Positions 53,864-62,922 are shown, counted from the first letter of the stretch. The stretch: 64,000 bases of DNA from Halovenus aranensis (GCF_900100385.1 NZ_FNFC01000009.1:62001-126000); one strand, 5' to 3'. Translations and numbers: made by a program. The notes: generated by a model from the sequence alone, not told the origin.

Positions 53864-54409
53864 CTACCACTCAGTCTTCCATGCGAACCGTTCGTCTGTG
53901 TCTTCAGCTATCTGTTCGAACGTCGGAATCGAGTCCTCCGGTCCCCACTGCTTGATGATTCCTGTGTAGATTCCTTTCACGAACGGCTGTGGGTACGGAT
54001 ACTCGTTTGTAACCCCAAGCCGTCCCGAGCGTTCGCCACGACGTTCGAACGTATACTCACCTGCTGGTTTGTCCTGTGTCGTGTCTCTGTATACCTCGTC
54101 ACTCACTTGAAGAGCGTTCAGTCGTTCGAACGCTTCGAAAACCGAGAGCCCAGAGTCGAATGAGAGTCCACGCGCAGTCTGTTCACCGCCGGAAATCATC
54201 GTCTGTGAGCCGACCCTCTCAAGTATTGCGTAGTACGAATCCCGGACCGCTTCAGTCTGGTACCACCCATCAGATGCTAGCTCCCCGATTCGTTCCTCAA
54301 ATGTGTCTCTGACCTTCCGCTCGAAAACGGGCGACACTTCTCCGGCCGCCTCCGCGAACGGAACAACGTATCTGCCACTTACTTTCGCCTCTGCGTCGTA
54401 CATTGGCAT
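53864..54409 (-). CDS. 'GRY..VSPVF' family protein, copy 4
   Basis: This 181-residue protein of unknown function keeps GRYVVPFAEAAGEVSPVFER, the GSQTMISGG segment, a KPAGEYTFERRGERSGRLGV stretch, YPYPQPFVKGIYTG and the terminal FAWKTEW. It is more diverged from copies 2 and 3 than those are from each other, and is about as far from copy 1. It stands immediately upstream of a bat-type regulator. GC content is below that of surrounding housekeeping genes, which suggests later arrival. ATG 54403 is an alternative start. Confidence 0.75.
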   Translation of the reverse strand: MPMYDAEAKVSGRYVVPFAEAAGEVSPVFERKVRDTFEERIGELASDGWYQTEAVRDSYYAILERVGSQTMISGGEQTARGLSFDSGLSVFEAFERLNALQVSDEVYRDTTQDKPAGEYTFERRGERSGRLGVTNEYPYPQPFVKGIYTGIIKQWGPEDSIPTFEQIAEDTDERFAWKTEW

Positions 54410-54581
54410 ATCTCACTATTCAGGTGATTTGGGTGTAAGCGCTGAGATTGTATAATCAACCTACTAAGTCAACGTCTCGTATAGATGTGTTACTAGTTAC
54501 TACACCACACCACGAGATGTCGTTCAGAGCACGGTCGGGAAAGCCGAACTGTTTTTGCGGCCAGCCCACCGACTTTCGGGT

Positions 54582-55415
54582 ATGACCGACGACGTTCCGA
54601 TTCTGGACGACCACCTTCACCTGGACCCCGTCAACGGCCGCGGCCCGGCGGCGGCAGAGGAGTTCGCCGCCGCCGGCGGCACCCACCTGCTCGTGCTCAA
54701 CAAACCCTCTTGGTCGCTCGTCGATTCGGCCGCGGTTGGCACACCCGAGGGATTCCGGGAGACCTTCGAGGTGACCTGTGCGGTGACCGACGAAGCTGCC
54801 CAGCGGCTGCCCGGTGACGCCTGGCCCGTTCTGGGCGTTCATCCCGGTCTCATCTCCCGGCTCGTCGACGGCGGCCACAGTCCCGACGAAGCCAGAGATC
54901 TCATGCAACGCGGTCTCGATATCGCCGCCGAGTTCGTCGCCGACGGGCCTGCCGTCGCGATAAAATCCGGCCGGCCACACTACGATGTCACGGAGGCAGT
55001 CTGGGAGGCCTCGAACGAGGTCATGCGTCACGCCTTCAGGCTCGCCAGCGAGACGGGCTGTGCCGTCCAGCTCCACACCGAGGGCGGCGACGACTTCACC
55101 ACGGTGACAGAGTGGGCGGAGTCGGCGGGTCTGGCTCCCGACCGCGTCGTCAAACATTACTCTGGCGGCCCGGTCGAGGGGCCGATACCGAGTGTCATCG
55201 CGAACAAAGAGGGGTTAGAAGACGCCGCAGCTAGCGGCGAGGCGTTCATGATGGAGACAGATTTCCTCGACGACCCCGACCGTCCGGGCGCGGTGCTCGG
55301 CCCGAAAACCGTCCCTCGGCGCGTCAACTGGTTGCTCGACGAAGGCTACGAGGACGCGGTCTACACCGCTCACGTCGAAACGCCCGCGCGGGTGTACGGT
55401 ATCGATATAAACTGA
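54582..55415 (+). CDS. TatD-like metal-dependent hydrolase
   Basis: This 277-residue TIM-barrel hydrolase begins with the metal-binding motif ILDDHLHLDPVNGRG (H-x-H). Further ligands are likely His in VLGVHPGLISRL, QLHTEGGDDF and VVKHYSGGPVEG, and Asp in MMETDFLDDP. Archaeal TatD-related proteins are of unclear substrate; DNase activity is known in bacteria. The C-terminal YTAHVETPARVYGI closes the barrel. It is preceded by 172 bp that hold no gene and are AT-rich. Confidence 0.88.
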   Translation: MTDDVPILDDHLHLDPVNGRGPAAAEEFAAAGGTHLLVLNKPSWSLVDSAAVGTPEGFRETFEVTCAVTDEAAQRLPGDAWPVLGVHPGLISRLVDGGHSPDEARDLMQRGLDIAAEFVADGPAVAIKSGRPHYDVTEAVWEASNEVMRHAFRLASETGCAVQLHTEGGDDFTTVTEWAESAGLAPDRVVKHYSGGPVEGPIPSVIANKEGLEDAAASGEAFMMETDFLDDPDRPGAVLGPKTVPRRVNWLLDEGYEDAVYTAHVETPARVYGIDIN

Positions 55416-55458
55416 CCAGAGGCAGGAACTATTATTCGTCCAGACCGAAGTGTAGCGT

Positions 55459-56043
55459 ATGCGTGGTCTATGCAGTGCACGCCGGGGTGTCGCGCCGGTC
55501 ATCTCGACGATTCTCATGGTGGCGGTCGCAGTCATTCTCTCTGCGACCATCGCGACGTTCGTGCTTGACGTGGGGGAAGACGTGTCTGACCCGGGACCGA
55601 ACATCGGTGAGACGACAGGAAAAATCGAGGTACAGGACGGTTATCAGGGCGGTATCGTACGAGTAACACACGTAGCTGGTGATAGCGTCCCAGCCGAGGA
55701 ACTAGAGATTGTTGTGGATGCAACAGATGCTTGTAGCGAGCAAGCGCGAATTATAAATCTTCCAGCGTCCGCAAGTGGGTTCGGAAATAACGGCTTCAGC
55801 GATTCTAACCTAGAAACGAGTGGTGACAGCATCATCAGCAAAGGACAAACATTCAATCAGAAATGGGACCCAGGAGTGTTGCATACAGCGAACGCAAATA
55901 CCTTCGAGGCAGGTGAGTACCTTGAGTTTCGAATCCGTGGGACAACCTGCTCGCTCAGCTCCGGCGACGAAATCTCGGTCGACCTCGTTCACACGCCAAC
56001 AAACAGCATCGTCGTCACACAGAAGTTGCGGGTGACGAACTGA
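55459..56043 (+). CDS. Archaeal type IV pilin (Pilin_N/DUF1628 class)
   Basis: This 194-residue protein has a class III (PibD-processed) signal: positively charged MRGLCSARRG followed by VAPVISTILMVAVAVILSAT, a pattern shared by haloarchaeal PilA proteins. The rest is a beta-rich, secreted domain with two cysteine pairs (near residues 93 and 160) and Asn/Ser-rich loops. The middle of the gene is AT-rich for this genome. It is the first of three pilin or surface genes at 55.4-59.7 kb and is separated from the next by a DUF2150 gene. Confidence 0.88.
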   Translation: MRGLCSARRGVAPVISTILMVAVAVILSATIATFVLDVGEDVSDPGPNIGETTGKIEVQDGYQGGIVRVTHVAGDSVPAEELEIVVDATDACSEQARIINLPASASGFGNNGFSDSNLETSGDSIISKGQTFNQKWDPGVLHTANANTFEAGEYLEFRIRGTTCSLSSGDEISVDLVHTPTNSIVVTQKLRVTN

Positions 56044-56124
56044 CCGGTACACGGCCTGCGAAGGCCTCACATGTCAAAAAGTTGCTGTCGAAAGTACTAT
56101 CCCCGGAGACACGTACGGTTGGAT

Positions 56125-56706
56125 ATGAGCAACGAGCCGGGGGAATACTACACCGAAGACCGCTGGCAGAACTGGATCGATCGCTTACGCGAAGAGGAAA
56201 TCGACCCCGAAGAAGAGGATTCCGCACGTCTCCTGTTGAACCTGCAGGACGACACGGCGATTGCCGTCGCCAAGATTCTCACCGATTTCGACGAGGGTGT
56301 CCTCGACGAGGAGACGACACTGGGTAAACTCGAAGAAATTCAGGAGATTGTCCTCACCGAGGTCACCTTCGAGAACGAGGACAAGGAGATGCTCATCGAG
56401 GGCGTCCAGACCTCGCTGATGTGTGTCTTCCACGCCGCCCACGAGTACGTCGTCGGCGGCCCAGCCGAGGAGGGAACCATCGGAGAGTACATCGAAGCCG
56501 CCGCCGAGGAGGAGGCAAACGAAGACCTCGACGCGGCGCTTGGCTACTGCGTCCAGGCCGGGACGCTCGTCATCGACGGCGAGGAGATGGATATGGGGAT
56601 GGCCGAAGAGCTTGAGTTCGGACTCGTCGCCGAGTGGGTCAACGGAATCGACAGCCTCCAGACGGCGATGCGAGACCCCGAAGTCGTCGAGGAAGACGAG
56701 GACTAA
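56125..56706 (+). CDS. DUF2150 family protein
   Basis: This 193-residue acidic, largely helical protein begins MSNEPGEYYTEDRWQNWIDR and continues with ARLLLNLQDDTAIAVAKIL and LCVFHAAHEYVVGGPAEEG-like segments, as known for the archaeal DUF2150 family. The function of that family is not established. No membrane segment or catalytic motif is seen. The ATG at 56125 is chosen over an upstream in-frame start whose codons look non-coding. It lies between two pilin genes in the same orientation, which may be chance. Confidence 0.85.
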   Translation: MSNEPGEYYTEDRWQNWIDRLREEEIDPEEEDSARLLLNLQDDTAIAVAKILTDFDEGVLDEETTLGKLEEIQEIVLTEVTFENEDKEMLIEGVQTSLMCVFHAAHEYVVGGPAEEGTIGEYIEAAAEEEANEDLDAALGYCVQAGTLVIDGEEMDMGMAEELEFGLVAEWVNGIDSLQTAMRDPEVVEEDED

Positions 56707-56751
56707 ACCGCGACAGAACTTCTTTCACCTCCCGGCGTCGACTCTCACACG

Positions 56752-57168
56752 ATGGGTCACGGCCCGACGCGACAACGCGGACAGTCCGAGACGGTTGGCG
56801 TCATTTTGCTACTCGCTGTCGTGCTGACACTCGTCGTCGGAGCCGGTGCAGTCCTGATTTCGGACTGGTATTCCGACACGGAGCGAGATGCCAAGGTGAC
56901 TGTCGACAGCGACCTGACGGCGACAGAGCTGACGCTTCGTCACATGGGTGGGGATGCAATCGACCCGGCGGACGTGCGGGTCGTGTTGCGGGAAGCTGAT
57001 ACGGAGTTGACGCTCGCCGACACCGGCTTCAGCGGGACGACAGACCGATTCGAGGCGGGGAGTCGCTGGGAGTATTCGTTCTCACAGCTTCCGGAGGAGG
57101 TTACAGTCCAAGTGTTCGATATCTCGACAAATACGTTGCTACACGAGCGGGCGTACGACATTAGGTGA
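56752..57168 (+). CDS. Archaeal type IV pilin (short)
   Basis: This 138-residue protein has a pilin signal: basic HGPTRQRGQS followed by ETVGVILLLAVVLTLVVGAG. The GQSETVGVILLLAVV pattern (Gly before Q, then S-E-T-V-G) is the most common haloarchaeal pilin N-terminus. The short body (residues 45-138) has alternating strands and no cysteine. It is 58 bp before the large surface protein gene, with which it is likely co-transcribed. Confidence 0.88.
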   Translation: MGHGPTRQRGQSETVGVILLLAVVLTLVVGAGAVLISDWYSDTERDAKVTVDSDLTATELTLRHMGGDAIDPADVRVVLREADTELTLADTGFSGTTDRFEAGSRWEYSFSQLPEEVTVQVFDISTNTLLHERAYDIR

Positions 57169-57225
57169 GGGAGAGACTACTGCTGGCAGACAGCTTTTTA
57201 TCCGCCAGCACACAACCCTTTCTCA

Positions 57226-59748
57226 ATGCGATTTCTGAGGGACGACAGAGGGCAGGCAATTCAAATCGGCGCTGTCCTCATCTTCGGTCTTATCGTGGTC
57301 TTTCTGGCGCTCTATCAGGGGTTTGTCGTCCCGAACCAGAACGAGGAAATCGAGTTCAATCACAACCAGCAGCTCCAGAGCGAGCTGACAGACATGCGTA
57401 GTGATGTCATCTCGATGCCCGGCGAGACGACGACACAGTCGGTTTCGGTTGGCCTCGGCCTGCGCTATCCTTCTAGGGCGGTGTTCGTCAATCCGGGGCC
57501 CGTCAGCGGGACGTTACGGACCGTCGGAACGACAGACAGCGCTCTGAACCTGACTATCGAGAACGCAACCGCGAGCGGAAATGTTGGTGATTTCTGGAAC
57601 GACACTGCGGCGTACAACACCGGCGCAATCGAGTACCGGCCCGGGTACAACATCTTCACGAACGCGCCACGGACGGTCTATGAACACAGCGTCCTCTACA
57701 ACGACTTTGGCCAGAATACGACGCTCCCAGTGACCGGCCAGACGCTGGTCAGCGGCGACCGAATCACGCTTGTCACGCTGAACGGCTCGTTCAGCCAGAG
57801 CCGTATCGGCGACGCGTCTGTCGACTTCGAGCCAGTGAGTACAGAAACCCGGCGCGTCGAGATATTCAACCAGAGTTCGCCGCTCTCGATTACCGTCCCG
57901 ACCCGACTGAACGAAAGCGAGTGGCAGACTGTCTTCGAGGAGGAGATGGACACAAACGGCGGTAACGTCACGGGGGTGAACACGACCGCACTGCCGGGCG
58001 TCGAGGACTTCTCGTTGCTCGAAGTGACTCTCAAGCCCGGCAGCTACTCGCTCCGAATGGCGAAAGTGGGCGTCGGAACGGGCGTCGAGCAGACACAGAA
58101 GGCCTACCTGACCGATATCGAAGGGGACGGAACAACGATACAGACCGGCGAGACACAGACACTGACACTCGAAGTCCGCGATTCGTTCAACAAACCGATA
58201 CGCGGCGTGACCGTCGACGGAGCCGCCGAGAATGGTAACTTCACCGGGCCAGACAGCAAAACGGTAACGAGACAGACAAACAGCGAGGGGCAGGTAACTG
58301 TCGAGTACGAGGCAATAAACCCGGGGACCAACGCGATTAATTTCACAGTCGAGCCCGGCTACCAGCCGTCACCGGGCGGGTCTCACGCGGCTGGCACGAC
58401 GAAGAACGTCACGATGACCGTACAGGTGAACAAGCCGCCACAGGAAAACAGCGGGAACGGCACGTCGGCGTTCGACGTGAACTGGCTCGACCCGAGCGGC
58501 GAGCCGGGAACGCAAAACTGTGACGACAGTGCCTGTACGCTCGACTACGCGGAGGCACAGGAACTCGAACTCACGCTGAACACCACCGCACAGAGCGCGG
58601 GTGTCGACTTCGCCGTCAGGAACAGCAGTGTCGGCACGCTCAACATGAGCAGTGGAACGACCGACGAAAACGGAGAGGTCACGGTAACGTTCCAGCCACA
58701 GGCAAACGGCACCGTCGAGGTGTACGGCTGGACCGGCGGCGGCGGCGACCAGATCGAAATAGAGGTGATCAACGCTTCGGTCGGTCTCATATACCAGAAC
58801 GACGCCGTGACCAACGACGGCAACGACGGCGACACCGTCGCTGGCGGGGTGAACTTCTCCGTCGCGAACCGTTTCAGCGAGAGCGTCACGATCACCGACG
58901 TCGAGATAACGCCGGCGAACGGGGATATCGATTACCTCAGCGACGACGTGTTCCCGAACGACGAACCCTTGGCGACCGAGGTGTACGTCGCCGCGGACCT
59001 GGACGATGCATACGTCGATTACAGCGGTGGGGCCGATCTTCCGAGAACTGTGGACCTGGACACTGACGGGCGCAACGACGGTGGGAACGCACAACTCTCG
59101 GCCGGCGCAACGGCGACGTTCTACCTCTACGAGTTCACTGACGGTACCTCGTCGGTCGACATGAGCGGCAAGGACGTGGAGATCACAATCACCTACCAGC
59201 CAGCGAGTGGCGGAACCGAGACCAAGACGTTTACGATCACACCAACCGGTGGGGGTGGCCAGACGGTAGCCTACCCGAGCAGCTATCGCGACGCAGACGG
59301 CGGTGACCAGTCGATACCACCGTCCTCGCCCTTGGGTACAATCAACTCGTTCAGCAATTTGCAGGCGGACGATGGTTCCAGAGCTACGTTTTCCGAGAGT
59401 GCGACGACCGGTTCCGGAAATAATCCCAAGTACCGGCACCGTACCGGACTACTGATCGATGGAATCGCCTCCGGCACCCATTCGATGGCAATCGAATACG
59501 AGATGGGCGCGGGAAGTGAGGAGTACAGTCTCACCGTCGTCGACGCCTCAGGCAATGAGATAGACGGGGCGACCGACTATACGCTCCCACGGTCCGGATC
59601 GGTCACGACTGAGACTTTCACGCTCTCCCAGGCAGAAAGTAATTACATCGATGCCAACGGTCTGGCCTATATCATCGTCGAAGACCCTGGCGACGACGAC
59701 ACCAACGACGAGCTATTCGTCGATTATATCCGGATCGATGTATCCTGA
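57226..59748 (+). CDS. Large surface protein with pilin-like N-terminal helix and Ig-like domains
   Basis: This 840-residue exported protein begins MRFLRDDRGQAIQIGAVLIF, and a single hydrophobic helix (residues 11-32) resembles a pilin-type or membrane anchor signal. The extracellular part has many N-x-S/T sequons (for example NLTIENATASGN) and repeated beta-sandwich regions: an invasin-like Ig domain, GVTVDGAAENGNFTGP, and SAGVDFAVRNSSVGTLN, where each is followed by a 'TDENGEVTVTFQPQANGTV' type loop. The last third (about 640-840) contains further beta-rich repeats. A function in the cell envelope or as an adhesin is inferred. No cell-wall sorting tail is seen. Confidence 0.82.
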   Translation: MRFLRDDRGQAIQIGAVLIFGLIVVFLALYQGFVVPNQNEEIEFNHNQQLQSELTDMRSDVISMPGETTTQSVSVGLGLRYPSRAVFVNPGPVSGTLRTVGTTDSALNLTIENATASGNVGDFWNDTAAYNTGAIEYRPGYNIFTNAPRTVYEHSVLYNDFGQNTTLPVTGQTLVSGDRITLVTLNGSFSQSRIGDASVDFEPVSTETRRVEIFNQSSPLSITVPTRLNESEWQTVFEEEMDTNGGNVTGVNTTALPGVEDFSLLEVTLKPGSYSLRMAKVGVGTGVEQTQKAYLTDIEGDGTTIQTGETQTLTLEVRDSFNKPIRGVTVDGAAENGNFTGPDSKTVTRQTNSEGQVTVEYEAINPGTNAINFTVEPGYQPSPGGSHAAGTTKNVTMTVQVNKPPQENSGNGTSAFDVNWLDPSGEPGTQNCDDSACTLDYAEAQELELTLNTTAQSAGVDFAVRNSSVGTLNMSSGTTDENGEVTVTFQPQANGTVEVYGWTGGGGDQIEIEVINASVGLIYQNDAVTNDGNDGDTVAGGVNFSVANRFSESVTITDVEITPANGDIDYLSDDVFPNDEPLATEVYVAADLDDAYVDYSGGADLPRTVDLDTDGRNDGGNAQLSAGATATFYLYEFTDGTSSVDMSGKDVEITITYQPASGGTETKTFTITPTGGGGQTVAYPSSYRDADGGDQSIPPSSPLGTINSFSNLQADDGSRATFSESATTGSGNNPKYRHRTGLLIDGIASGTHSMAIEYEMGAGSEEYSLTVVDASGNEIDGATDYTLPRSGSVTTETFTLSQAESNYIDANGLAYIIVEDPGDDDTNDELFVDYIRIDVS

Positions 59749-59868
59749 GTTATAAGTGAACTATCTCGACGGTTTTTCGCCACGGCAATCAGACGTATCG
59801 ACCACTACTTCGAGCCAGCGGAGATGAACGGCCATATCGAGTGGCTGAAAAACTGGCTGTGAATACTC
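59749..59868 (+). other. Possible C-terminal coding remnant after the surface protein
   Basis: Directly after the surface protein's stop, the same frame stays open to 59862 and reads RRIDHYFEPAEMNGHIEWL and KNWL before a stop. The stretch is protein-like and could be the tail of a decayed gene, but it has no start codon and I cannot name it. It ends just before the decayed copy of the pdhB 3' end. Confidence 0.35.
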
Positions 59869-59967
59869 TCAGAACGCCATCGTTCCGAATCCGGACCGCC
59901 TGGATTAGACAGTAATCCCCCGACGCATGCAGTCGAGTGTGAGCGGCGTAGCTCGCGATGCGCTCGA
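59869..59967 (-). pseudogene. Decayed copy of the E1-beta (pdhB) 3' end
   Basis: This stretch aligns with 60728-60841, the last codons of pdhB, in the same orientation. The shared parts are TCAGAACGCCATCG, AATCCGGACCGCCTG, a TAATCC block, GTGTGAGCG-CGTAG and CGCGATGCGCT. A 14-bp deletion and many substitutions break the frame, so it is non-functional. The intact gene end lies 860 bp to the right, with a toxin-antitoxin pair between. Confidence 0.75.
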
Positions 59968-60032
59968 CACTCCTCGGTAAGCTAGTGTGGTTTCGCACTA
60001 ACCCTTTTCGGCGGTCACGACCAACATCCGGT

Positions 60033-60275
60033 ATGAGCACGCCAGACGAGGTGGGAGAGGGGACCGTCTCCGGTAATCAGGTCTCAATACCGGCACACAT
60101 CCGTGACCGATTCGATATCGAGGACGGCGACGTGCTCCGGTGGAAGGTCGTCGACGGCGAGCTCCGGGTCGAGGTCCACAGCCAGGAAAGCGGTGTGTTC
60201 GACAACTTCGAACCCGGCGAGTCCGAGAAGGCTGTCGACGTCGTCGAGGAACATGACCGATTCGGCCTAGAATAA
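60033..60275 (+). CDS. AbrB/MazE-type antitoxin (VapB-like)
   Basis: This 80-residue protein carries a swapped-hairpin AbrB domain: VGEGTVSGNQVSIPAHIRDR and FDIEDGDVLRWKVVDGELRV, residues 6-48. This domain binds its own promoter as a dimer. The acidic C-terminal half (VFDNFEPGESEKAVDVVEEH) would wrap the toxin. The ATG at 60033 gives a normal antitoxin length. The stop overlaps the toxin start by one base (TAATG), typical of type II toxin-antitoxin operons. The upstream in-frame codons from 59958 run into the decayed pdhB copy. Confidence 0.88.
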   Translation: MSTPDEVGEGTVSGNQVSIPAHIRDRFDIEDGDVLRWKVVDGELRVEVHSQESGVFDNFEPGESEKAVDVVEEHDRFGLE

Positions 60276-60709
60276 TGGCCCGGGCGTTCGTTGATAAGAC
60301 CGTCCTGTACGCTGCCGCGAACAGCCGTACGTCTCGACACGACACAGCGCTCGACATCGTGCGCGGAGCGGATCGGGGCCAACTCCCAACACTGCTGCTA
60401 TCCGATCCGATTTTGATTGAGATCATGAACGGCCTGACAACAGACGTAGGGAAACCCGTAGCGGTCGATTTTCTCTCCTGTTTGCACAGCGGGAGCAACT
60501 TCGAGATTCGCCGTGAGTCCAACCTCGTTTGGACCACCGCTTTGGATACGTTCGAGCAGAGAGACCGCCTCTCACTGGCTGATGCAATGCTGGTCACGAG
60601 TGCCCGACAGCACGATATTGAGTATTGCTACAGCTTCGACGACGATTTCGACGGGTTCGATTCGTTGACGCGGCTCGTCACACCGGACAATCCATTTTCG
60701 AGTGAATGA
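60275..60709 (+). CDS. vapC: PIN-domain toxin (VapC-like endoribonuclease)
   Basis: This 144-residue protein is a PIN-domain RNase. The acidic active site is Asp7 in AFVDKTVLYAAANSR, Glu in DPILIEIMNGL (near residue 49), Asp in SLADAMLVTSARQH (near 98), and a further acidic cluster SFDDDFDGFDS. VapC toxins cut tRNA or rRNA and are held inactive by the antitoxin. Both genes lie in a cassette flanked by the two copies of the pdhB 3' end. Confidence 0.9.
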   Translation: MARAFVDKTVLYAAANSRTSRHDTALDIVRGADRGQLPTLLLSDPILIEIMNGLTTDVGKPVAVDFLSCLHSGSNFEIRRESNLVWTTALDTFEQRDRLSLADAMLVTSARQHDIEYCYSFDDDFDGFDSLTRLVTPDNPFSSE

Positions 60710-60727
60710 GCACGCCGAAGACACAAG

Positions 60728-61795
60728 TCAGAACGCCATCGCTTCACGGATGCCGTCCTGAATCCGGACCGCCTGAGGTAGGTAATAATCCTCCAGCGCG
60801 TGCAACGGGATGTGAGCGTCGTAGCCCGCGATGCGCTTGATTGGGGCCTCCTGGTACATCAACGCCTCCTCCTGGATGGTGGCGGCGATTTCCGCACCGA
60901 GACCGCCGGTCTTGGGTGCCTCGTGGACGATTGCGCCGCGGCCCGTTTTCTCGAAGGAGTCGATGATGGTGTCGAAATCGAGCGGTGACAGCGAGCGGAG
61001 GTCGACGACCTCGCAGTCGATTCCTTCCTCGGCGAGTTCCTCGGCGGCGATAAGCGACGGCCGAGTCATCGCGCCCCAGGTGAACACCGAGATATCAGTC
61101 CCCTCCCGACGGACGGCGGCCTCGCCGAGGTCGATTTCGTACGAGCGTTCGGGCACTTCCTCCCGGAACGCCCGATAGATGAGCTTCGGTTCGAGGAACA
61201 TGACCGGGTCGGGGTCTCGGATGGCTGCCGTGAGCAGTCCCTTGGCGTCGTAGGGCGTCGACGGCGTGACCACCTTCAGCCCCGGCTCGTGGACGAAAAA
61301 CGCTTCCTTGGACTCGGAGTGGTGTTCGGGCGCGCGGATGCCGCCACCGTAGGGCATGCGGACCACCATCGGGAGGTTGAGCTGGCCGTGTGTGCGACTC
61401 CGCAGCCGGGAGGCGTGACTGACGAGCTGGTCAAAGCCGGGGTAGAGAAAGCCCATGAACTGGATTTCGCCGACCGGACGCATCCCGGACAGCGCGAGAC
61501 CGATAGACGCGCCGATGATACCCGACTCGGCCAGCGGCGTGTCGACGACGCGGTCGTCGCCGAACTCCTCGTAGAGGGCGTCCGTCGCACGGAAGACGCC
61601 GCCGTTGCGGCCGATGTCTTCGCCGAGCATCATCACACGCTCGTCTTGGCTCATCTCGGTGTGGAGCCCGTCACAGATGGCCTCGACCAGCGTCAGTTCG
61701 TCGACGCTGTCGGACTCCTCTGGCGTCTCTCGCTGTGTCGGCTCCTCGGACTGTTCTTCGACGTTCTCGGCGAGTGTCTCGGCGTAGGAACTCAT
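60728..61795 (-). CDS. pdhB: 2-oxoacid dehydrogenase E1 component, beta subunit
   Basis: This 355-residue protein is the beta half of the thiamine-diphosphate-dependent E1 of a pyruvate or branched-chain 2-oxoacid dehydrogenase complex. Recognisable parts are LVEAICDGLHTEMSQDERVM, MLGEDIGRNGGVFRATDALY, PVGEIQFMGFLYPGFDQLVS, and the C-terminal transketolase-like domain with GRGAIVHEAPKTGGLGAEIA. The N-terminus has a Glu-rich extension of about 30 residues. It overlaps the E1-alpha gene by 4 bp (ATGA). E2 and E3 genes, usually next in the operon, are not downstream here. Confidence 0.93.
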   Translation of the reverse strand: MSSYAETLAENVEEQSEEPTQRETPEESDSVDELTLVEAICDGLHTEMSQDERVMMLGEDIGRNGGVFRATDALYEEFGDDRVVDTPLAESGIIGASIGLALSGMRPVGEIQFMGFLYPGFDQLVSHASRLRSRTHGQLNLPMVVRMPYGGGIRAPEHHSESKEAFFVHEPGLKVVTPSTPYDAKGLLTAAIRDPDPVMFLEPKLIYRAFREEVPERSYEIDLGEAAVRREGTDISVFTWGAMTRPSLIAAEELAEEGIDCEVVDLRSLSPLDFDTIIDSFEKTGRGAIVHEAPKTGGLGAEIAATIQEEALMYQEAPIKRIAGYDAHIPLHALEDYYLPQAVRIQDGIREAMAF

Positions 61796-62919
61796 TCTAA
61801 CACCTCCGAGAAGGCCTCGTCGCCGTACTTCTCGCGGAGTTCGCGGAGGTCGTCGCGCTGGGCTGTCAGCCTGTCCGGCGTCTCGCTGTAGACGTGCTCG
61901 AAGATGTCGTCGGGGTCGGCTTCGAGCGCTTCGGCCTCCTCGATTGCGTTCTCGATGCGCTGGTCGGCGCGGGACTCGATAGCCTCCTGGCGCTCGTCGG
62001 TCAGGATACCCTCGTTTTCGAGGAAGTTCCGCAGTCTGTCGACCGGGTCCCGATCGCGGTAGTACGCGGGTTCTTCCTCCGAGCGATAGACGCTGGGGTC
62101 GTCCGAGGTCGTGTGTGCGCCAAAGCGGTACTGGATAGACTCGATGAGCGTGGGCCGGCCCTCGCCCGGACCCGGCTCTTTGGCCTTGCGGACCGCAGCG
62201 CGGGTGGCCTGATAGACCGCAAGCGGGTCGAGTCCGTCGACGCGGATGCTCTCGACGCCGTAGGCGTCGGCCTTGCCGGCGAGGGTATCGCTCGCAGTCT
62301 GGCGCTCACGGGGCGTCGAGATTGCCCACTGGTTGTTGTTACAGACGAACACCACGGGCACGTCGAAGACGCCCGCGAAGTTCAGCCCTTCGTGGAAGTC
62401 GCCCTCGCTGGTCGCGCCGTCGCCGAAGTGACAGAGGACGGCGCGGTCGGTCTGGTCCTGGAGCTTGTACCCCCAGGCCATCCCCATCGCCTGGGGAATC
62501 TGGGTCGCGATGGGAATGTACTCGGGCATCACGTTCACGTCGTCTGGAATTGCATACCCCTGGCGATACCCCCGGAGGGGGCCGAGCAGGGAGGACAGCT
62601 CCATGCCGTGGACGTGTTTCGCGGCGTGGTCCCGGTAGGTCGGGAACAGCCAGTCCTGTTCGTCGAGCGCGTAGCTCGTCGCAACCTGTGACCCCTCCTG
62701 ACCGGTCATGGGGGCGTAGGTGGCAATCCGACCCTGTCGCTGGAGGCTGATAGCTCGCTGGTCGAACCGTCGGGCAAGTACCAGTGCCTCGTACATCGCG
62801 AGCAGTTCCTCCTCGGAGAGGTCCGGAACTGTCGCGTCCGGGTGGACAGTGCCGTCTGCGTCGAGTATGCGTAACCGGTCGTGTTCGTCCTGTTCGTAGA
62901 TTCCAGATTGTGCGTGCAT
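61792..62919 (-). CDS. pdhA: 2-oxoacid dehydrogenase E1 component, alpha subunit
   Basis: This 375-residue protein is the alpha half of the E1 heterotetramer. The thiamine-diphosphate motif is intact as CHFGDGATSEGDFHEGLNFA, with the closing NN in VFVCNNNQWAIST. QRQGRIATYAPMTGQEGSQV, RYRFGAHTTSDDPSVYR-like and RDHAAKHVHGMELSS regions match the family. Both ATG 62919 and 62922 are possible. In haloarchaea the main pyruvate route uses ferredoxin oxidoreductase, so the true substrate of this complex is uncertain; relatives have been linked to branched-chain acids. Confidence 0.93.
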   Translation of the reverse strand: MHAQSGIYEQDEHDRLRILDADGTVHPDATVPDLSEEELLAMYEALVLARRFDQRAISLQRQGRIATYAPMTGQEGSQVATSYALDEQDWLFPTYRDHAAKHVHGMELSSLLGPLRGYRQGYAIPDDVNVMPEYIPIATQIPQAMGMAWGYKLQDQTDRAVLCHFGDGATSEGDFHEGLNFAGVFDVPVVFVCNNNQWAISTPRERQTASDTLAGKADAYGVESIRVDGLDPLAVYQATRAAVRKAKEPGPGEGRPTLIESIQYRFGAHTTSDDPSVYRSEEEPAYYRDRDPVDRLRNFLENEGILTDERQEAIESRADQRIENAIEEAEALEADPDDIFEHVYSETPDRLTAQRDDLRELREKYGDEAFSEVLE

Positions 62920-62922
62920 CAT

